From NCBI RefSeq assembly GCF_001424755.1, contig NZ_LMRF01000001.1, positions 1 to 64,000 on the forward strand: a stretch of DNA of 64,000 nt, read 5' to 3'. The position numbers were made by a program, and so were the translations under genes. Under the pieces are notes generated by a model that was not told where the DNA came from, ran no database searches, and saw only the letters and a program-made list of their open reading frames with translations. Of this stretch, positions 15,949 through 24,781 are shown piece by piece. Source of the DNA: Marmoricola sp. Leaf446 (GTDB taxonomy: Bacteria > Actinomycetota > Actinomycetes > Propionibacteriales > Nocardioidaceae). The first letter of the stretch is position 1, and every line of letters starts with the position of its first letter.

Positions 15949-17409
15949 ATGTCCCTGCACGACACCCCCACCGACGAGCGTCGGGGCCAGGGCGCCGCGG
16001 TGGTCGAGGACAGGCTGCCGCGCGCAGACGTCGTCGTCATCGCGTTGCTGATGGTCTCCACGTTCATCGTGCTGCTCAACGAGATGCTGCTCGGCGTAGC
16101 GCTGCCGACCCTCATCGAGGACCTCGACATCTCCGCTACGACGGGCCAGTGGCTCACCACCGGCTACCTGCTCATCCTGGCCGTGCTGATCCCGGCCACC
16201 GGGTTCGTGATGCGCAAGTTCCACCTGCGCACGATCTTCTTGACCTCCATGTCGCTGTTCGCGCTCGGCACCGCGTTGGCCGCGGTCGCGCCCGCGTTCG
16301 GACTGCTGATGACCGGCCGCGTCGTCCAGGCCATCGGCACGGCCGTCTTCCTGCCGCTGCTGATGACGACCACCATGCGGTTGGTCCCGCCCGCCCGCCA
16401 GGGGAGCGTCATGGCGTTCGTCGTGGTCGTCACCGCGGCCGCACCCGCCGTCGGCCCGGCCATCTCGGGCCTGGTCCTCTCCCAGCTCGGCTGGCGCTGG
16501 CTGTTCATCGCCATGCTCCCCATCGCGGTGCTGGGTCTCGTCCTCGGTGCGGCGATGCTGCGCAACATCACGACCCCCGAACCGGTCCGGCTGGACCTGT
16601 TCTCGCTCGCGCTGTCGGCGCTCGGGTTCGGCGCACTGGTCTTCGGGCTCGCCTCGATCGGTGAGTCGCTGTCCGGCCACACCCTCGTGTCGCCGTGGAT
16701 CCCCCTGGTCGTCGGCGTGCTCGGTGTGGCTGCGTTCGTGCTGCGCCAGCGCCAGCTCCAGCGCGACGACGACGCCCTGCTCGACACGAGGATCTTCGCC
16801 GTGCCCGCGTTCGCGGTGCCGGCCCTGGGCATGCTCGCCCTCACCATGACCGCGTTCGGGACGGCCGTGATCTTCCCGCTGCTGCTCAGCAACGTGCGCG
16901 GACTCAGCTCGCTCGAGATCGGTCTGTTCCTGGTCCCCGGTGGCGTTACCATCGCGGTCGTCTCCGCGATCGGTGGCCGGTTCTACGACCGCTTCGGCCC
17001 CCGCCCCCTGGTGACTCCCGGTGCTGTCATCGTCGCTGCGTCGCTGTGGTTCCTCACCCAGACCAGCGCGACCACCAGCACCTGGACCCTCCTGGTCGCC
17101 TATGTGGTGATGATCGTGGGCCAGGCGCTGATGTGGTCGCCACTCACCACGGCCGCGCTCTCGTCGCTCCCCGAGCACCTCTACCCGCACGGCAGCGCCG
17201 CGTTCGGCGCCATCCAGCAGCTCGGCGGCGCCGCCGGCGCCGCGGTGCTGATCTCGGCGTACACGCTCGGATCGGGCACCAGCAACACCGGCGCCCTGGA
17301 CGTGGCCAGCTCCGTCTCGGCCGCATCTGCCGCCTTCGCCGCCGCCGCCGTCATCGCCACTGTCTCGGCTCTGATCAGCCTGGGGGTACGGCGCCCCACT
17401 ACCGCCTGA
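15949..17409 (+). CDS. MFS drug exporter, DHA2 (EmrB/QacA) type
   Basis: 486 residues with about 14 hydrophobic segments, the DHA2 pattern. Segment 1 begins VIALLMVSTFIVLLNEMLLGVALPTL; the TTGQWLTTGYLLILAVLIPATG stretch is the family motif around helix 2, and the helix-5 motif C region is TAAAPAVGPAISGLVL. Proton-driven efflux of lipophilic compounds is typical. ATG at 15949 is preceded by GAAGGAG; longer in-frame extensions run through the palindrome array and are not protein-like. It lies upstream of a frameshifted reductase and a TetR gene, probably one transcription unit. Confidence 0.87.
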   Translation: MSLHDTPTDERRGQGAAVVEDRLPRADVVVIALLMVSTFIVLLNEMLLGVALPTLIEDLDISATTGQWLTTGYLLILAVLIPATGFVMRKFHLRTIFLTSMSLFALGTALAAVAPAFGLLMTGRVVQAIGTAVFLPLLMTTTMRLVPPARQGSVMAFVVVVTAAAPAVGPAISGLVLSQLGWRWLFIAMLPIAVLGLVLGAAMLRNITTPEPVRLDLFSLALSALGFGALVFGLASIGESLSGHTLVSPWIPLVVGVLGVAAFVLRQRQLQRDDDALLDTRIFAVPAFAVPALGMLALTMTAFGTAVIFPLLLSNVRGLSSLEIGLFLVPGGVTIAVVSAIGGRFYDRFGPRPLVTPGAVIVAASLWFLTQTSATTSTWTLLVAYVVMIVGQALMWSPLTTAALSSLPEHLYPHGSAAFGAIQQLGGAAGAAVLISAYTLGSGTSNTGALDVASSVSAASAAFAAAAVIATVSALISLGVRRPTTA

Positions 17410-17469
17410 CCCCCTCCTGCACGCCCATCCGACCCACCTGTCCCGACCTCAGCACACCAGGAGCACCAC

Positions 17470-18217
17470 ATGAAGATCGGCATCATCGGCGCAGGCAACA
17501 TCGGCGGGTCCCTCGCCCGCACCCTCAGCCAGCTGGGCCACGACGTCCGTCTCGCGAACTCCCGCGGAGTCGAGGGCGTCCGCGAGGTGGCCGAGCAGGT
17601 CGGCGCCACTCCCGTCGATGCACGGGGAGCGGTCGAGGGCGCCGAGGTCGTCGTGCTCTCGATCCCGCTGCCGGCCGTGGCCGCCCTGCCCGAGGACCTG
17701 TTCGACGACCTGTCGGGCGACGTCCCGGTCATCGACACCGGCAACTACTACCCCGGCCTCCGCGACCCCCGCATCGGGGCCCTCGACGCCGGGCAGCCCG
17801 AGAGCGAGTGGGTCGCCGAGCAGATCGGACGCCCCGTCATCAAAGGCGTTCAACAACATCCTCGCCCCGTCACTGACCGACCGGGGTCGACCCGCGGGGG
17901 AGCCCGGACGGCTCGGCATCACGGTCGCCGGCCCGGACGGGTCCGCGAAGCGGACGGTGATGGACCTCGTCGACGCCGTCGGGTTCGACCCGGTCGACGG
18001 CGGCACCCTGGCCGAGTCGTGGCGCCAGCAGCCCGGCACCCCCGGCTACTGCTGCGACCACGACGCCGAGACGCTGCGCCGAGGCCTCACCCAAGCGGTG
18101 CCCGGCCGGGCACCGCAGAACCGCGACGAGATCACCCGCGCCCTGACCACCCCCGGCAGGGCCGTGGGCCTCCAGGACGTCGTCGCGGTCAACCGCGCCG
18201 TCAACGCCGTCTCCTGA
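17470..18217 (+). pseudogene. F420-dependent NADP reductase-like gene with a single-base frameshift
   Basis: The N-terminal Rossmann part (MKIGIIGAGNIGGSLARTL, SIPLPAV, DTGNYYP) is read in one frame up to GRPVIK. The rest (AFNNILAPSL, GLQDVVAVNRAVNA) is in the +1 frame. Removing one A from the AAA at 17842-17844 restores a 248-residue protein of the NADP-oxidoreductase coenzyme-F420 family. Either a recent inactivating mutation or a base-calling error in a short run; both are possible. It shares an operon with the MFS exporter and a TetR regulator. Confidence 0.8.
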
Positions 18218-18282
18218 CCCGCGGCGCGCAGTACGCTGGCCAAACGGGGCCACCCCCCGGCACAGACGAGGAGAAGGCGACG

Positions 18283-18882
18283 ATGGCGGCTGGTGAGACC
18301 CGGGCACGACGTACCCGGTCCGACTCCGAGCGCAACCGCTCAGGGATCCTGGACCAGGCCGAGAAGCACTTCACCGACCACGGCGTCGGTGCCTCCCTGG
18401 AGGCGGTCGCCCGCGACGCGGGCGTGGGCTCGGCCACGCTGTACCGGCACTTCCCGACCCGGGACGCGCTGCTGGCTGAGCTGCTGCAGCGTCGGGCGTC
18501 GCAGATCGAGGCCGAGAAGGAACGCATCGACGCCCTCGAGGACAGCGCAGCAGCTCTGGAGGAGTGGACCGTGGCCCTGGAGGAGTTCTTCGCCGCTTTC
18601 GACGGACTCCCGGGGCCGCTGCGCAGCGCGTTCCAGGAGGAGCACAACCCGCTCGCCGTCACCTGCGTCGGCTTCATCGAGTCCACCGACCACTTCCTCA
18701 CCGCCGCCCAGCGCGACGGCCGGGCTCCGGACTGGCTCCGTGGCCGCGACATCTTCCTCGCCGCGCTCGCCGCGAGCTGGGTCCGCGGCTCGTCCCTGGC
18801 GGACGAGGTCTCGCAACAGCAGGTGCGGGCACTGCTGCGGGACGGCTACCTCTCGACGTCCCGCGACGCGTCGCGCCGCTAG
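18283..18882 (+). CDS. TetR-family regulator
   Basis: 199 residues. N-terminal helix-turn-helix (residues about 20-65): EKHFTDHGVGASLEAVARDAGVGSATLYRHFPTRDALL, a clear TetR DNA-binding domain. The C-terminal ligand domain has the hallmark of the SACE_7040-like group (AFQEEHNPLA, FLAALAASWVRG). ATG with GAGGAGAAGG upstream. It follows the MFS and damaged reductase genes and probably represses them; the palindromic array at 15773-15860 is the most likely target, but that is inference. Confidence 0.88.
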   Translation: MAAGETRARRTRSDSERNRSGILDQAEKHFTDHGVGASLEAVARDAGVGSATLYRHFPTRDALLAELLQRRASQIEAEKERIDALEDSAAALEEWTVALEEFFAAFDGLPGPLRSAFQEEHNPLAVTCVGFIESTDHFLTAAQRDGRAPDWLRGRDIFLAALAASWVRGSSLADEVSQQQVRALLRDGYLSTSRDASRR

Positions 18883-18964
18883 GACGGGTCGGTACGACGG
18901 TCGAGCACGCCGCGGGCGGTCAGCCACCGCTCGGTCAGTCTCGCCAGGCCGACTTCGGAGCCGG

Positions 18965-21433
18965 TCAGGTCACGGGGTGGCTGCGCTCCAGCCTGGTGCC
19001 CTCGACGTCGAGGTCGGGCAGGAGGCGGTCCAGCCACCGCGGGAGCCACCAGGCCTTCTCGCCCAGCAGGTGCATCGCGGCGGGGATGAGCAGCATCCTG
19101 ACCACGAACGCGTCGACCAGCACGCCGAACGCGAGCCCGAAGCCGATGGGCTTGATGGTCGCGTCGTGGCTGAAGATGAAGCCGGCGAAGACCGAGATCA
19201 TGATGATCGCGGCCGCGGTGACCACCGAGCGCCCCGCGCGCAGGCCGCGCCGCACGGCGACGCGGGCCGGCGCACCGTGGGCGTAGGACTCGCGCATGCC
19301 GGAGACGAGGAACAGCTGGTAGTCCATGGCCAGCCCGAACAGGATGCCGGTCGCGATGATCGGCAGGAAGCTCAGCACCGGCCCGGGCGCGTTGACTCCG
19401 AACAGGTCGCCGAGGAAGCCCAGCTGGAAGATCGCCGTGATGCCGCCGAACGCCGCGAGCAGCGAGAGAACGAAGCCGAGCGTGGCGGTGACGGGCACCA
19501 GGACCGAGCGGAACACGAGCACCAGGATCAGCATCGACAGGCCCACCACGAGGGCGAGGTAGACGGGCAGGACGTCGAAGAGCTGGTCGGAGATGTCGAT
19601 GCCCGCGCTGGCGTTGCCGGCCACGCCCAGGGTGGCCTCGTCACCGGAGGTGGTCGTGGGGGTCGAGGACCGGAGGTTCTGGACCAGCTCGGCGGTCGAC
19701 GCGCTGGTGGGCGAGCCCTCGGGGATGACCTGGAACGCAAGGGCCGAGCGGTCCTTGGAGGCACCGATCGGCACGACCGCCTCGACGCTCCAGGCGTTGC
19801 CGACCTGTTCGCCGATCCTCGCCTGCTCGGCGGTGACGTCGTCCTCGGCGACCGGCTGCGGCAGGGTGGCGAGGACCAGCAGGGGGCCGTTGGCGCCCTC
19901 GCCGAACTCGTCGGCCTGCACGGCGTACGCCCGGTAGCCGCTGGAGTCCGGCGCCTGGGTCGAGCCGTCCGGGAGCCCGAGCCGCATCTGGGTCGCGGGG
20001 GCGGCCACGACCAGCAGGGCCACGATCCCCAGCCCCAGGACGGCCCAGGCGCGCGAGCTGCGCCTCGGGCGGTCGCGATCGGCGCGCCCGTCGGTGGGCG
20101 TCGGTGTCGACCCGAGCCGCTCGCGCTCGCGCCGGCGCAGGATGCGCATGCCGATGAGGGCGAGGACGGCCGGGGTCAGGGTGATCGACATCAGGACGGC
20201 CACGAGCACGGCGACGGCGCCGACGGTGCCCATCAGGCCGAGGAAGCCGACGCCGGTCACGTTCAGGGCCAGCAGCGCGACCATCACGGTGACCCCGGCG
20301 AACACGACCGCGTTGCCCGAGGTGCCGGTGGCCACCCCGATCGACTCGTGCAGGCCCACGCCTCGCATCAGCTCGCGACGGTGGCGGTTGATGATGAACA
20401 GCGAGTAGTCGATGCCGACGGCCAGGCCCAGCATCACGCCGAGCACGGGTGTCACCGACACGAACTCCACGACGCCGGACAGGGACAGCGAGGCCAGCGA
20501 GGCCACGCCGACGCCGAGCAGGGCGGTGAGCAGCGGTAGTGCCGCGCCGATCAGGGTGCCCAGCACGACGACGAGCGCGATGGCGGCGATGACGACGCCC
20601 GCGATCTCGCCCGGGCCCAGGATCGAGGGGACCGTCTGGGCGATCTCCTGCGAGGGGTGGATCGCGACGCCCGCGATGTCGGCGTCGGCGACGATCTCCT
20701 CGATCGCGGTCTTGGTCTCGGGCGAGACCTCGTTGACCGGGACGTCGAAGACCACGTTGGCCACGGCCGCCGAGCCGTCCTCGGACACGGTGCGGTAGCC
20801 GGCCGACAGCGAGGTCAGGGTCTCGCCGTCCGCGAGACGTGACTCCTGCACGTCGAAGTCCTGCCGCCCCCGGTCCAGCCGCTCCTGGCCCTGGTCGAGC
20901 TGCTGCGCCGCCGCTCGCAGCTGGGGCTGGGCCTGCGCGAGGGCGCCGGAGTCGCGCGCCAGCTCGCGCTGGGCCGCCAGGCCCTGACGTCCCGCGGTGA
21001 TCTGCCCCTGCGCCCGGCTCAGCTCGGCGCGACCCTGCTCGAGCTGCTGACGCCCGTCGGCGACCTGTCGGGCGGCGGCGTCGAGCTGACGCTGCGTCGC
21101 GAAGGGGTCGTTCACGTCCGTGACCCCCTCGACCTCGGCGACCCGGTCGAAGGTGTCGGCGAGCTCCGCCTGCCGCTCGCGGGAGATGCGGGACCCGTCC
21201 GTGGCCTCGGCGACGAGCGCGCCGTTGCCGCCGCCGGCCGCCTCGAAGTCCCGCTCGAGCTGCTGCGAGACGCGTGTGGTCGGGGTGTCCGGCAGCGTGA
21301 TGGAGGGCGACAGGGTGCCGGCGAAGGACACGTAGGTCACCGCGGTCACGGCGAGGACGCCCAGCCATGCGCCGATGACGGTCCAGCGGCGGCGGGTGGC
21401 GAACAGTCCGAGGCGGTAGAGGAGCTCAGCCAT
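18965..21433 (-). CDS. MMPL-family RND transporter
   Basis: 822 residues, two repeats of one helix, an extracytoplasmic domain and five helices, as in MmpL-type proton-driven exporters. Helix 4 of the first half has the conserved GLAVGIDYSLF (proton relay Asp-Tyr pair) and the second half has GLAMDYQLFLVS. Unusually, the first extracytoplasmic domain holds about 75 residues of heptad-like QL/LA repeats (from RQLDAAARQVADGRQ to DRGRQDFDVQ) that predict a coiled-coil hairpin protruding from the membrane. Preceded by a TetR gene in the same direction 62 bases away, which likely controls it. Substrate unknown; lipids or drugs are usual. Confidence 0.88.
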   Translation of the reverse strand: MAELLYRLGLFATRRRWTVIGAWLGVLAVTAVTYVSFAGTLSPSITLPDTPTTRVSQQLERDFEAAGGGNGALVAEATDGSRISRERQAELADTFDRVAEVEGVTDVNDPFATQRQLDAAARQVADGRQQLEQGRAELSRAQGQITAGRQGLAAQRELARDSGALAQAQPQLRAAAQQLDQGQERLDRGRQDFDVQESRLADGETLTSLSAGYRTVSEDGSAAVANVVFDVPVNEVSPETKTAIEEIVADADIAGVAIHPSQEIAQTVPSILGPGEIAGVVIAAIALVVVLGTLIGAALPLLTALLGVGVASLASLSLSGVVEFVSVTPVLGVMLGLAVGIDYSLFIINRHRRELMRGVGLHESIGVATGTSGNAVVFAGVTVMVALLALNVTGVGFLGLMGTVGAVAVLVAVLMSITLTPAVLALIGMRILRRRERERLGSTPTPTDGRADRDRPRRSSRAWAVLGLGIVALLVVAAPATQMRLGLPDGSTQAPDSSGYRAYAVQADEFGEGANGPLLVLATLPQPVAEDDVTAEQARIGEQVGNAWSVEAVVPIGASKDRSALAFQVIPEGSPTSASTAELVQNLRSSTPTTTSGDEATLGVAGNASAGIDISDQLFDVLPVYLALVVGLSMLILVLVFRSVLVPVTATLGFVLSLLAAFGGITAIFQLGFLGDLFGVNAPGPVLSFLPIIATGILFGLAMDYQLFLVSGMRESYAHGAPARVAVRRGLRAGRSVVTAAAIIMISVFAGFIFSHDATIKPIGFGLAFGVLVDAFVVRMLLIPAAMHLLGEKAWWLPRWLDRLLPDLDVEGTRLERSHPVT

Positions 21434-21495
21434 GACGTGGGGGAAGGCCTTTCGGGCTGGGAGGTGGGAGGGGTCGGTGCCGGGCGCGGACCGGC

Positions 21496-22149
21496 TCAGC
21501 CGGTGCGGACCCGGACCAGGACCCGGTCGAGGAGCTGGGCCCAGTCGGCGCGGGCCGTCGGCGACACCTCGCTGGTCGGGTCGCGGTGCCGGTCGAGCCA
21601 GATCTCGGCGATGACCGCGATCCCGGCGAAGAGCAGGGCCAGGCCGATCTCGAGGTCGACCGGGTCGAGGTCGGGGGCGCGGTGGAGGAGCTGCTCCCGC
21701 AGCCGACCGCCCGCGTGGTCGAACGCGGTGCGCGAGATGACCTGGAGGCGTTCGTCGTCGGAGTCCGGGGAGCCGAGGGCGCGGTCGATCGACGCGATCG
21801 CGCTGGGCAGGTCGATGCTGCGGGTCGCCTGGGCCACGGCGTCGAGCAGTGCCGGCGCGGCCGTCCCGGCCGCAGCGTCGTCGTCGCCCCAGCGGCGGAA
21901 GATCTCGGCCAGGAGCGCCGTGGTGGCGTCGTCCAGGATCTGCTCGCACACCTCGACGAGCAGCTGGTCGAGGCCCGCGACGTAGTTGAAGATGGTCCGC
22001 CGCGAGACGCCGGCGCGCTCGGCGACCTGCTCGACGGTGAAGCCGTCGGCGCCGTGCTCGGTGGCCAGCGCCCGGGTCGCCTCCAGGATGGCGCGTCGTC
22101 GTGCCTCGCGGAGAGCACTGAGCCCACGCGGGGGAGCGAGCGGTGCCAT
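21496..22149 (-). CDS. TetR-family regulator of the MMPL transporter
   Basis: 217 residues. DNA-binding domain: EATRALATEHGADGFTVEQVAERAGVSRRTIFNYVAGLDQLL (residues 22-64), with the recognition helix RRTIFNYV. The C-terminal domain is helical, with no ligand motif I can read. It precedes the MMPL exporter in the same orientation. Its own promoter region holds a perfect 17-bp palindrome that overlaps a -10 box (AATACT, 22162-22157 on the minus strand, 7 nt before the ATG), so autorepression is very likely. Confidence 0.9.
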   Translation of the reverse strand: MAPLAPPRGLSALREARRRAILEATRALATEHGADGFTVEQVAERAGVSRRTIFNYVAGLDQLLVEVCEQILDDATTALLAEIFRRWGDDDAAAGTAAPALLDAVAQATRSIDLPSAIASIDRALGSPDSDDERLQVISRTAFDHAGGRLREQLLHRAPDLDPVDLEIGLALLFAGIAVIAEIWLDRHRDPTSEVSPTARADWAQLLDRVLVRVRTG

Positions 22150-22159
22150 GCCGATCAGT

Positions 22160-22176
22160 ATTGCACTCAGTGCAAT
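22160..22176. promoter_or_regulatory. perfect 17-bp operator palindrome (TetR)
   Basis: ATTGCACTCAGTGCAAT is a perfect inverted repeat of 8+1+8 bases. It begins 10 bases from the tetR start codon and overlaps the AATACT -10 element, the classical position for a repressor. TTGCACT-N-AGTGCAA is a shape commonly bound by TetR proteins of MMPL and RND transporters. Confidence 0.75.
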
Positions 22177-22246
22177 TCCGGGCTCGGGCGCCCGGCCCTC
22201 TGAGGCGCCGCGGGAAGCCCGGGCCGCTCCAGGACGTTGGCGCCAC

Positions 22247-22741
22247 GTGAAGGTCTCGCTGCTCGACCGGTCGCGGACCCGGCTGCACGAGCCGGACGCC
22301 GAGGCGCTGCACGGGTCGGTGGCCCGCGCCGTGCACGCGGAGCGGGTCGGCTACGACCGGTTCTGGGTGGCCGAGCACCACGGGGACAGCGCGGCGCACG
22401 TCACTATCTCGCTGGACGTGCTGGTGGCCGACGACGACTCATCGGCGCGCCGGCTCGCGCTGCCCGAGGCGTGGGCGATGGCACGGTCGCGGCAGACGGG
22501 GGGAGTTCCCGCCGCTGGAGCCCGTCGAGGACGTCGAGGCCGCCCCGCGGTCGGACCAGGTGGAGCAGCGGGTGGAGAGCCGGCTGGCCTCGGCCATGAC
22601 CGGGAGCCCCGCCAGCGTGCGGCGACGCCTCGACCAGCTGGTGGGGTCGACGGGGCGGACGAGGTGATGTCGAGCGCCTCGACGTACGACCGGGAGGCGC
22701 TGGCCGAGTCCGACGAGCTGCTGCTGGAGCTCCTCGCCTGA
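22247..22741 (+). pseudogene. luciferase-like flavin monooxygenase remnant (deletion plus two frameshifts)
   Basis: From GTG 22247 the frame reads KVSLLDRSRTR... ERVGYDRFWVAEHHGD, the N-terminal 45 residues of the MsnO8-type bacterial luciferase-like family (about 330 residues). It then jumps to the C-terminal part (HVTISLDVLVADDDSSARRL), with about 150 residues missing. Near 22497-22503 (a run of Gs) the frame shifts: TGEFPPLEPVEDVEA continues in another frame. Near 22648-22655 it shifts back to GADEVMSSASTYDREAL. Three separate lesions make this a clear pseudogene. Transcribed divergently from the TetR gene. Confidence 0.78.
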
Positions 22742-22798
22742 CGCCGGTGCCTGGCCGGGAAACGGGACGGGCGACCTGTCCGGGACGTCTGTCGTGGG

Positions 22799-23374
22799 TC
22801 AGGTCAGCTCGGCCGTGACGGCGTCGCAGAACTCTCCCGACTCGTTGCCGTGGAAGTCGCCGGAGACCTCCTCGACGAGCTGCGACCCCGGCATCTTGTC
22901 GCCGAGCGTGTCCTGGATGTTGGTGGCCTTGTAGACGCCGCTGATGCTGACGAGGCGGCCGCCGTCGGCGGCGTACATCCGGAACGTCCCGGCGTCCACG
23001 GTCGTGAACTGGTAGATCGTCGGCTTCGCGGGATCCAGCAGCGTCGCGGTCGTCTCGACGAAGCTGCCGCTGCCGATCGTGGTGACGTAGGGGCCGTCGG
23101 GGTCCGACGCGAGCGTGATCGTCTCGGTGAAGCGGTAGCGGTCGTGGAGCAGGAACGCCTCGTTGGAGCCGGGTGCCGGCTTGACGAACGACGTCCCGCT
23201 GTAGGACACCTCGAAGTGCAGCGCCAACCCGCAGTCCGTGGCGTCGAAGCTGTCGGTGCCGGAGTAGTGGTCGACGGGGTCGAGGGGTGGGGCGGCGCTC
23301 GCGATGCCCGGAGCTGCGCCCACGAACAGGACCGCCGTACCTGCTGCCGCTGCGACTGTCCGTGCTCGTGCCAT
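22799..23374 (-). CDS. secreted protein of unknown function
   Basis: 191 residues with a Sec signal peptide: MARARTVAAAAGTAVLFVG, then AXA-type cleavage site IASA-AP near residue 27. The mature part is strand-rich (LALHFEVSYSGTSFVK, DRYRFTETITLASD, GRLVSISGVYKATN) with two cysteines (TDCGLAL and GEFCDAV) placed to close a disulfide. It resembles small single-domain beta-barrel exported proteins of actinomycetes. A GGGGAT ribosome binding site precedes the ATG. No enzyme motif and no family recognised. Confidence 0.7.
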   Translation of the reverse strand: MARARTVAAAAGTAVLFVGAAPGIASAAPPLDPVDHYSGTDSFDATDCGLALHFEVSYSGTSFVKPAPGSNEAFLLHDRYRFTETITLASDPDGPYVTTIGSGSFVETTATLLDPAKPTIYQFTTVDAGTFRMYAADGGRLVSISGVYKATNIQDTLGDKMPGSQLVEEVSGDFHGNESGEFCDAVTAELT

Positions 23375-23527
23375 CGGGATCCCCTGTGTCGAGTCAGGTC
23401 CTCAGACGACGCTCATCCCCGCCGTGCGTCAACACGTCGACCTTCGCGGTCTAGTGCGACGGGTGCCACGGTCGGTGGCGGAGCCGAGGTCCGACGGGAC
23501 GGGCTCCACGGCGGGTGTCCTGGCCCG

Positions 23528-23564
23528 CTGGCGAGGGGTGCCCTGCGAGTACACCCCTCGCCAG
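23528..23564. promoter_or_regulatory. perfect 13-bp hairpin in a divergent intergenic region
   Basis: CTGGCGAGGGGTG (23528-23540) pairs exactly with CACCCCTCGCCAG (23552-23564) across an 11-base loop. It is about 95 bases before the lipoprotein hydrolase gene. The 284 bases between the two secreted-protein genes hold nothing else I can identify. It may be an operator, an mRNA leader structure or a terminator of the opposite strand. Confidence 0.5.
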
Positions 23565-23658
23565 GGACTTCCTGGCCGGTCGTCGCGCGCGTTGAATCGA
23601 CGGGTGGGGCGTCGGGTGCGCCGCCACCGCCGTTCCCGGCTCGAGCGAGAGGACCCCG

Positions 23659-24720
23659 TTGTCCCGTCACCTCCACCTGCTGACCCGCCTCCTCGTGGCC
23701 CCGGTCGTCGCGGCCGCGACCCTGGCCGGGTGCGGGCCGTCCGGCACCGAGCAGCAGCAGGCCGACGCTCCGGTCCCCAGCCCCGACGCCACCGGCAGCG
23801 GGTCGGCACCGGGTGCCACGGAGTCCCCGTCCGGCGACCCGGTGGCAGACGCCCTGGCCGAGCACGACCCGTCGCTCGCGGACTACTTCGACCGGGCGCC
23901 GGCCGCGTCGGCGTTGCAGCTGGGACAGGTCCGGTCGCGCACCGCGACCCAGACCTCCTACGACGTGTCCTTCCGCAGCGAGGGCCTGCGGATCACCGGT
24001 GTCGTCGACGTGCCCACGGGCCCGGGGCCCTTCCCGGCCGTCGTGCTCGCGCACGGCTGGATCGACCCCGAGGTCTACGTCCAGGGCCAGGGGATGAACC
24101 GGGAGCGCGACCACTTCGCACGCGGCGGCCACGTCGCCCTGCACGTCGACTACCGCAACCATGCCGGCTCCGACGACGATCCGGGCCTGGTGGAGCAGAT
24201 GTACCTCGGGTACGCCGCGGACGTCCTCGCCGCCGTCGCCGCCCTGCGTGCCTCGGACCTGCCCGTCGAGGACGACCGGGTCGCCCTCGTGGGGCGCTCG
24301 ATGGGTGGCAGCGTCGTGCTGCAGGCCCTCGAGATGTTGCCGGGCTACGTCGAGGCCGGCGTCGTCTACTCGGGCCAGTCCTCGCTGGAGTCGGAGAACT
24401 ACGTGCAGTGGGGCGGTCCCGGCGCGTCGTACGCCGCGGACTACGTACGCCGCCACGGCACGCCGGCCGAGGATCCCCTCGCCTGGCGGGCGGTGTCCAC
24501 GCGGCCCTACTTCTCCCGGGTCACCGAACCCGTGCTGATGGTCCACGGCACACGTGATGAGCAGTGCCCGCCGCGCTGGGCGCGGGCCACACGCGACGCG
24601 CTCGCTCGTGCCGACGTCGACGTGCGCCTGCGCTGGTACGACGACCAGCACGCCTTCAGCCCCCGGTTCGAGGACTCCATGCGCGACATCGACACCTTCC
24701 TCGACCGCCACCTGACCTGA
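23659..24720 (+). CDS. alpha/beta-hydrolase lipoprotein
   Basis: 353 residues. Type II signal peptide ending in TLAGC, so a surface lipoprotein; a Ser/Gly-rich linker runs to about residue 65. The hydrolase fold has the oxyanion region AVVLAHGWIDP, the nucleophile elbow GRSMGGSV, the acid loop MVHGTRDEQCPP and the final histidine in DDQHAF. This is the arrangement of dienelactone-hydrolase-like or prolyl-oligopeptidase-like extracellular esterases and peptidases. Start is TTG at 23659 after GAGAGGA; the signal peptide fits. Substrate unknown. Confidence 0.8.
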   Translation: MSRHLHLLTRLLVAPVVAAATLAGCGPSGTEQQQADAPVPSPDATGSGSAPGATESPSGDPVADALAEHDPSLADYFDRAPAASALQLGQVRSRTATQTSYDVSFRSEGLRITGVVDVPTGPGPFPAVVLAHGWIDPEVYVQGQGMNRERDHFARGGHVALHVDYRNHAGSDDDPGLVEQMYLGYAADVLAAVAALRASDLPVEDDRVALVGRSMGGSVVLQALEMLPGYVEAGVVYSGQSSLESENYVQWGGPGASYAADYVRRHGTPAEDPLAWRAVSTRPYFSRVTEPVLMVHGTRDEQCPPRWARATRDALARADVDVRLRWYDDQHAFSPRFEDSMRDIDTFLDRHLT

Positions 24721-24781
24721 TCCCCCCCACCGGCACCGCGGACCCGCGGCGACCGTCCAGCACGAAGCAAGGAGCACCACC

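Noticed and set aside
15026-23374. Integrative element or prophage attached at tRNA-Thr
   Set aside because: No integrase, excisionase, phage or conjugation gene and no second copy of the tRNA end noticed; kept only as a suspicion.
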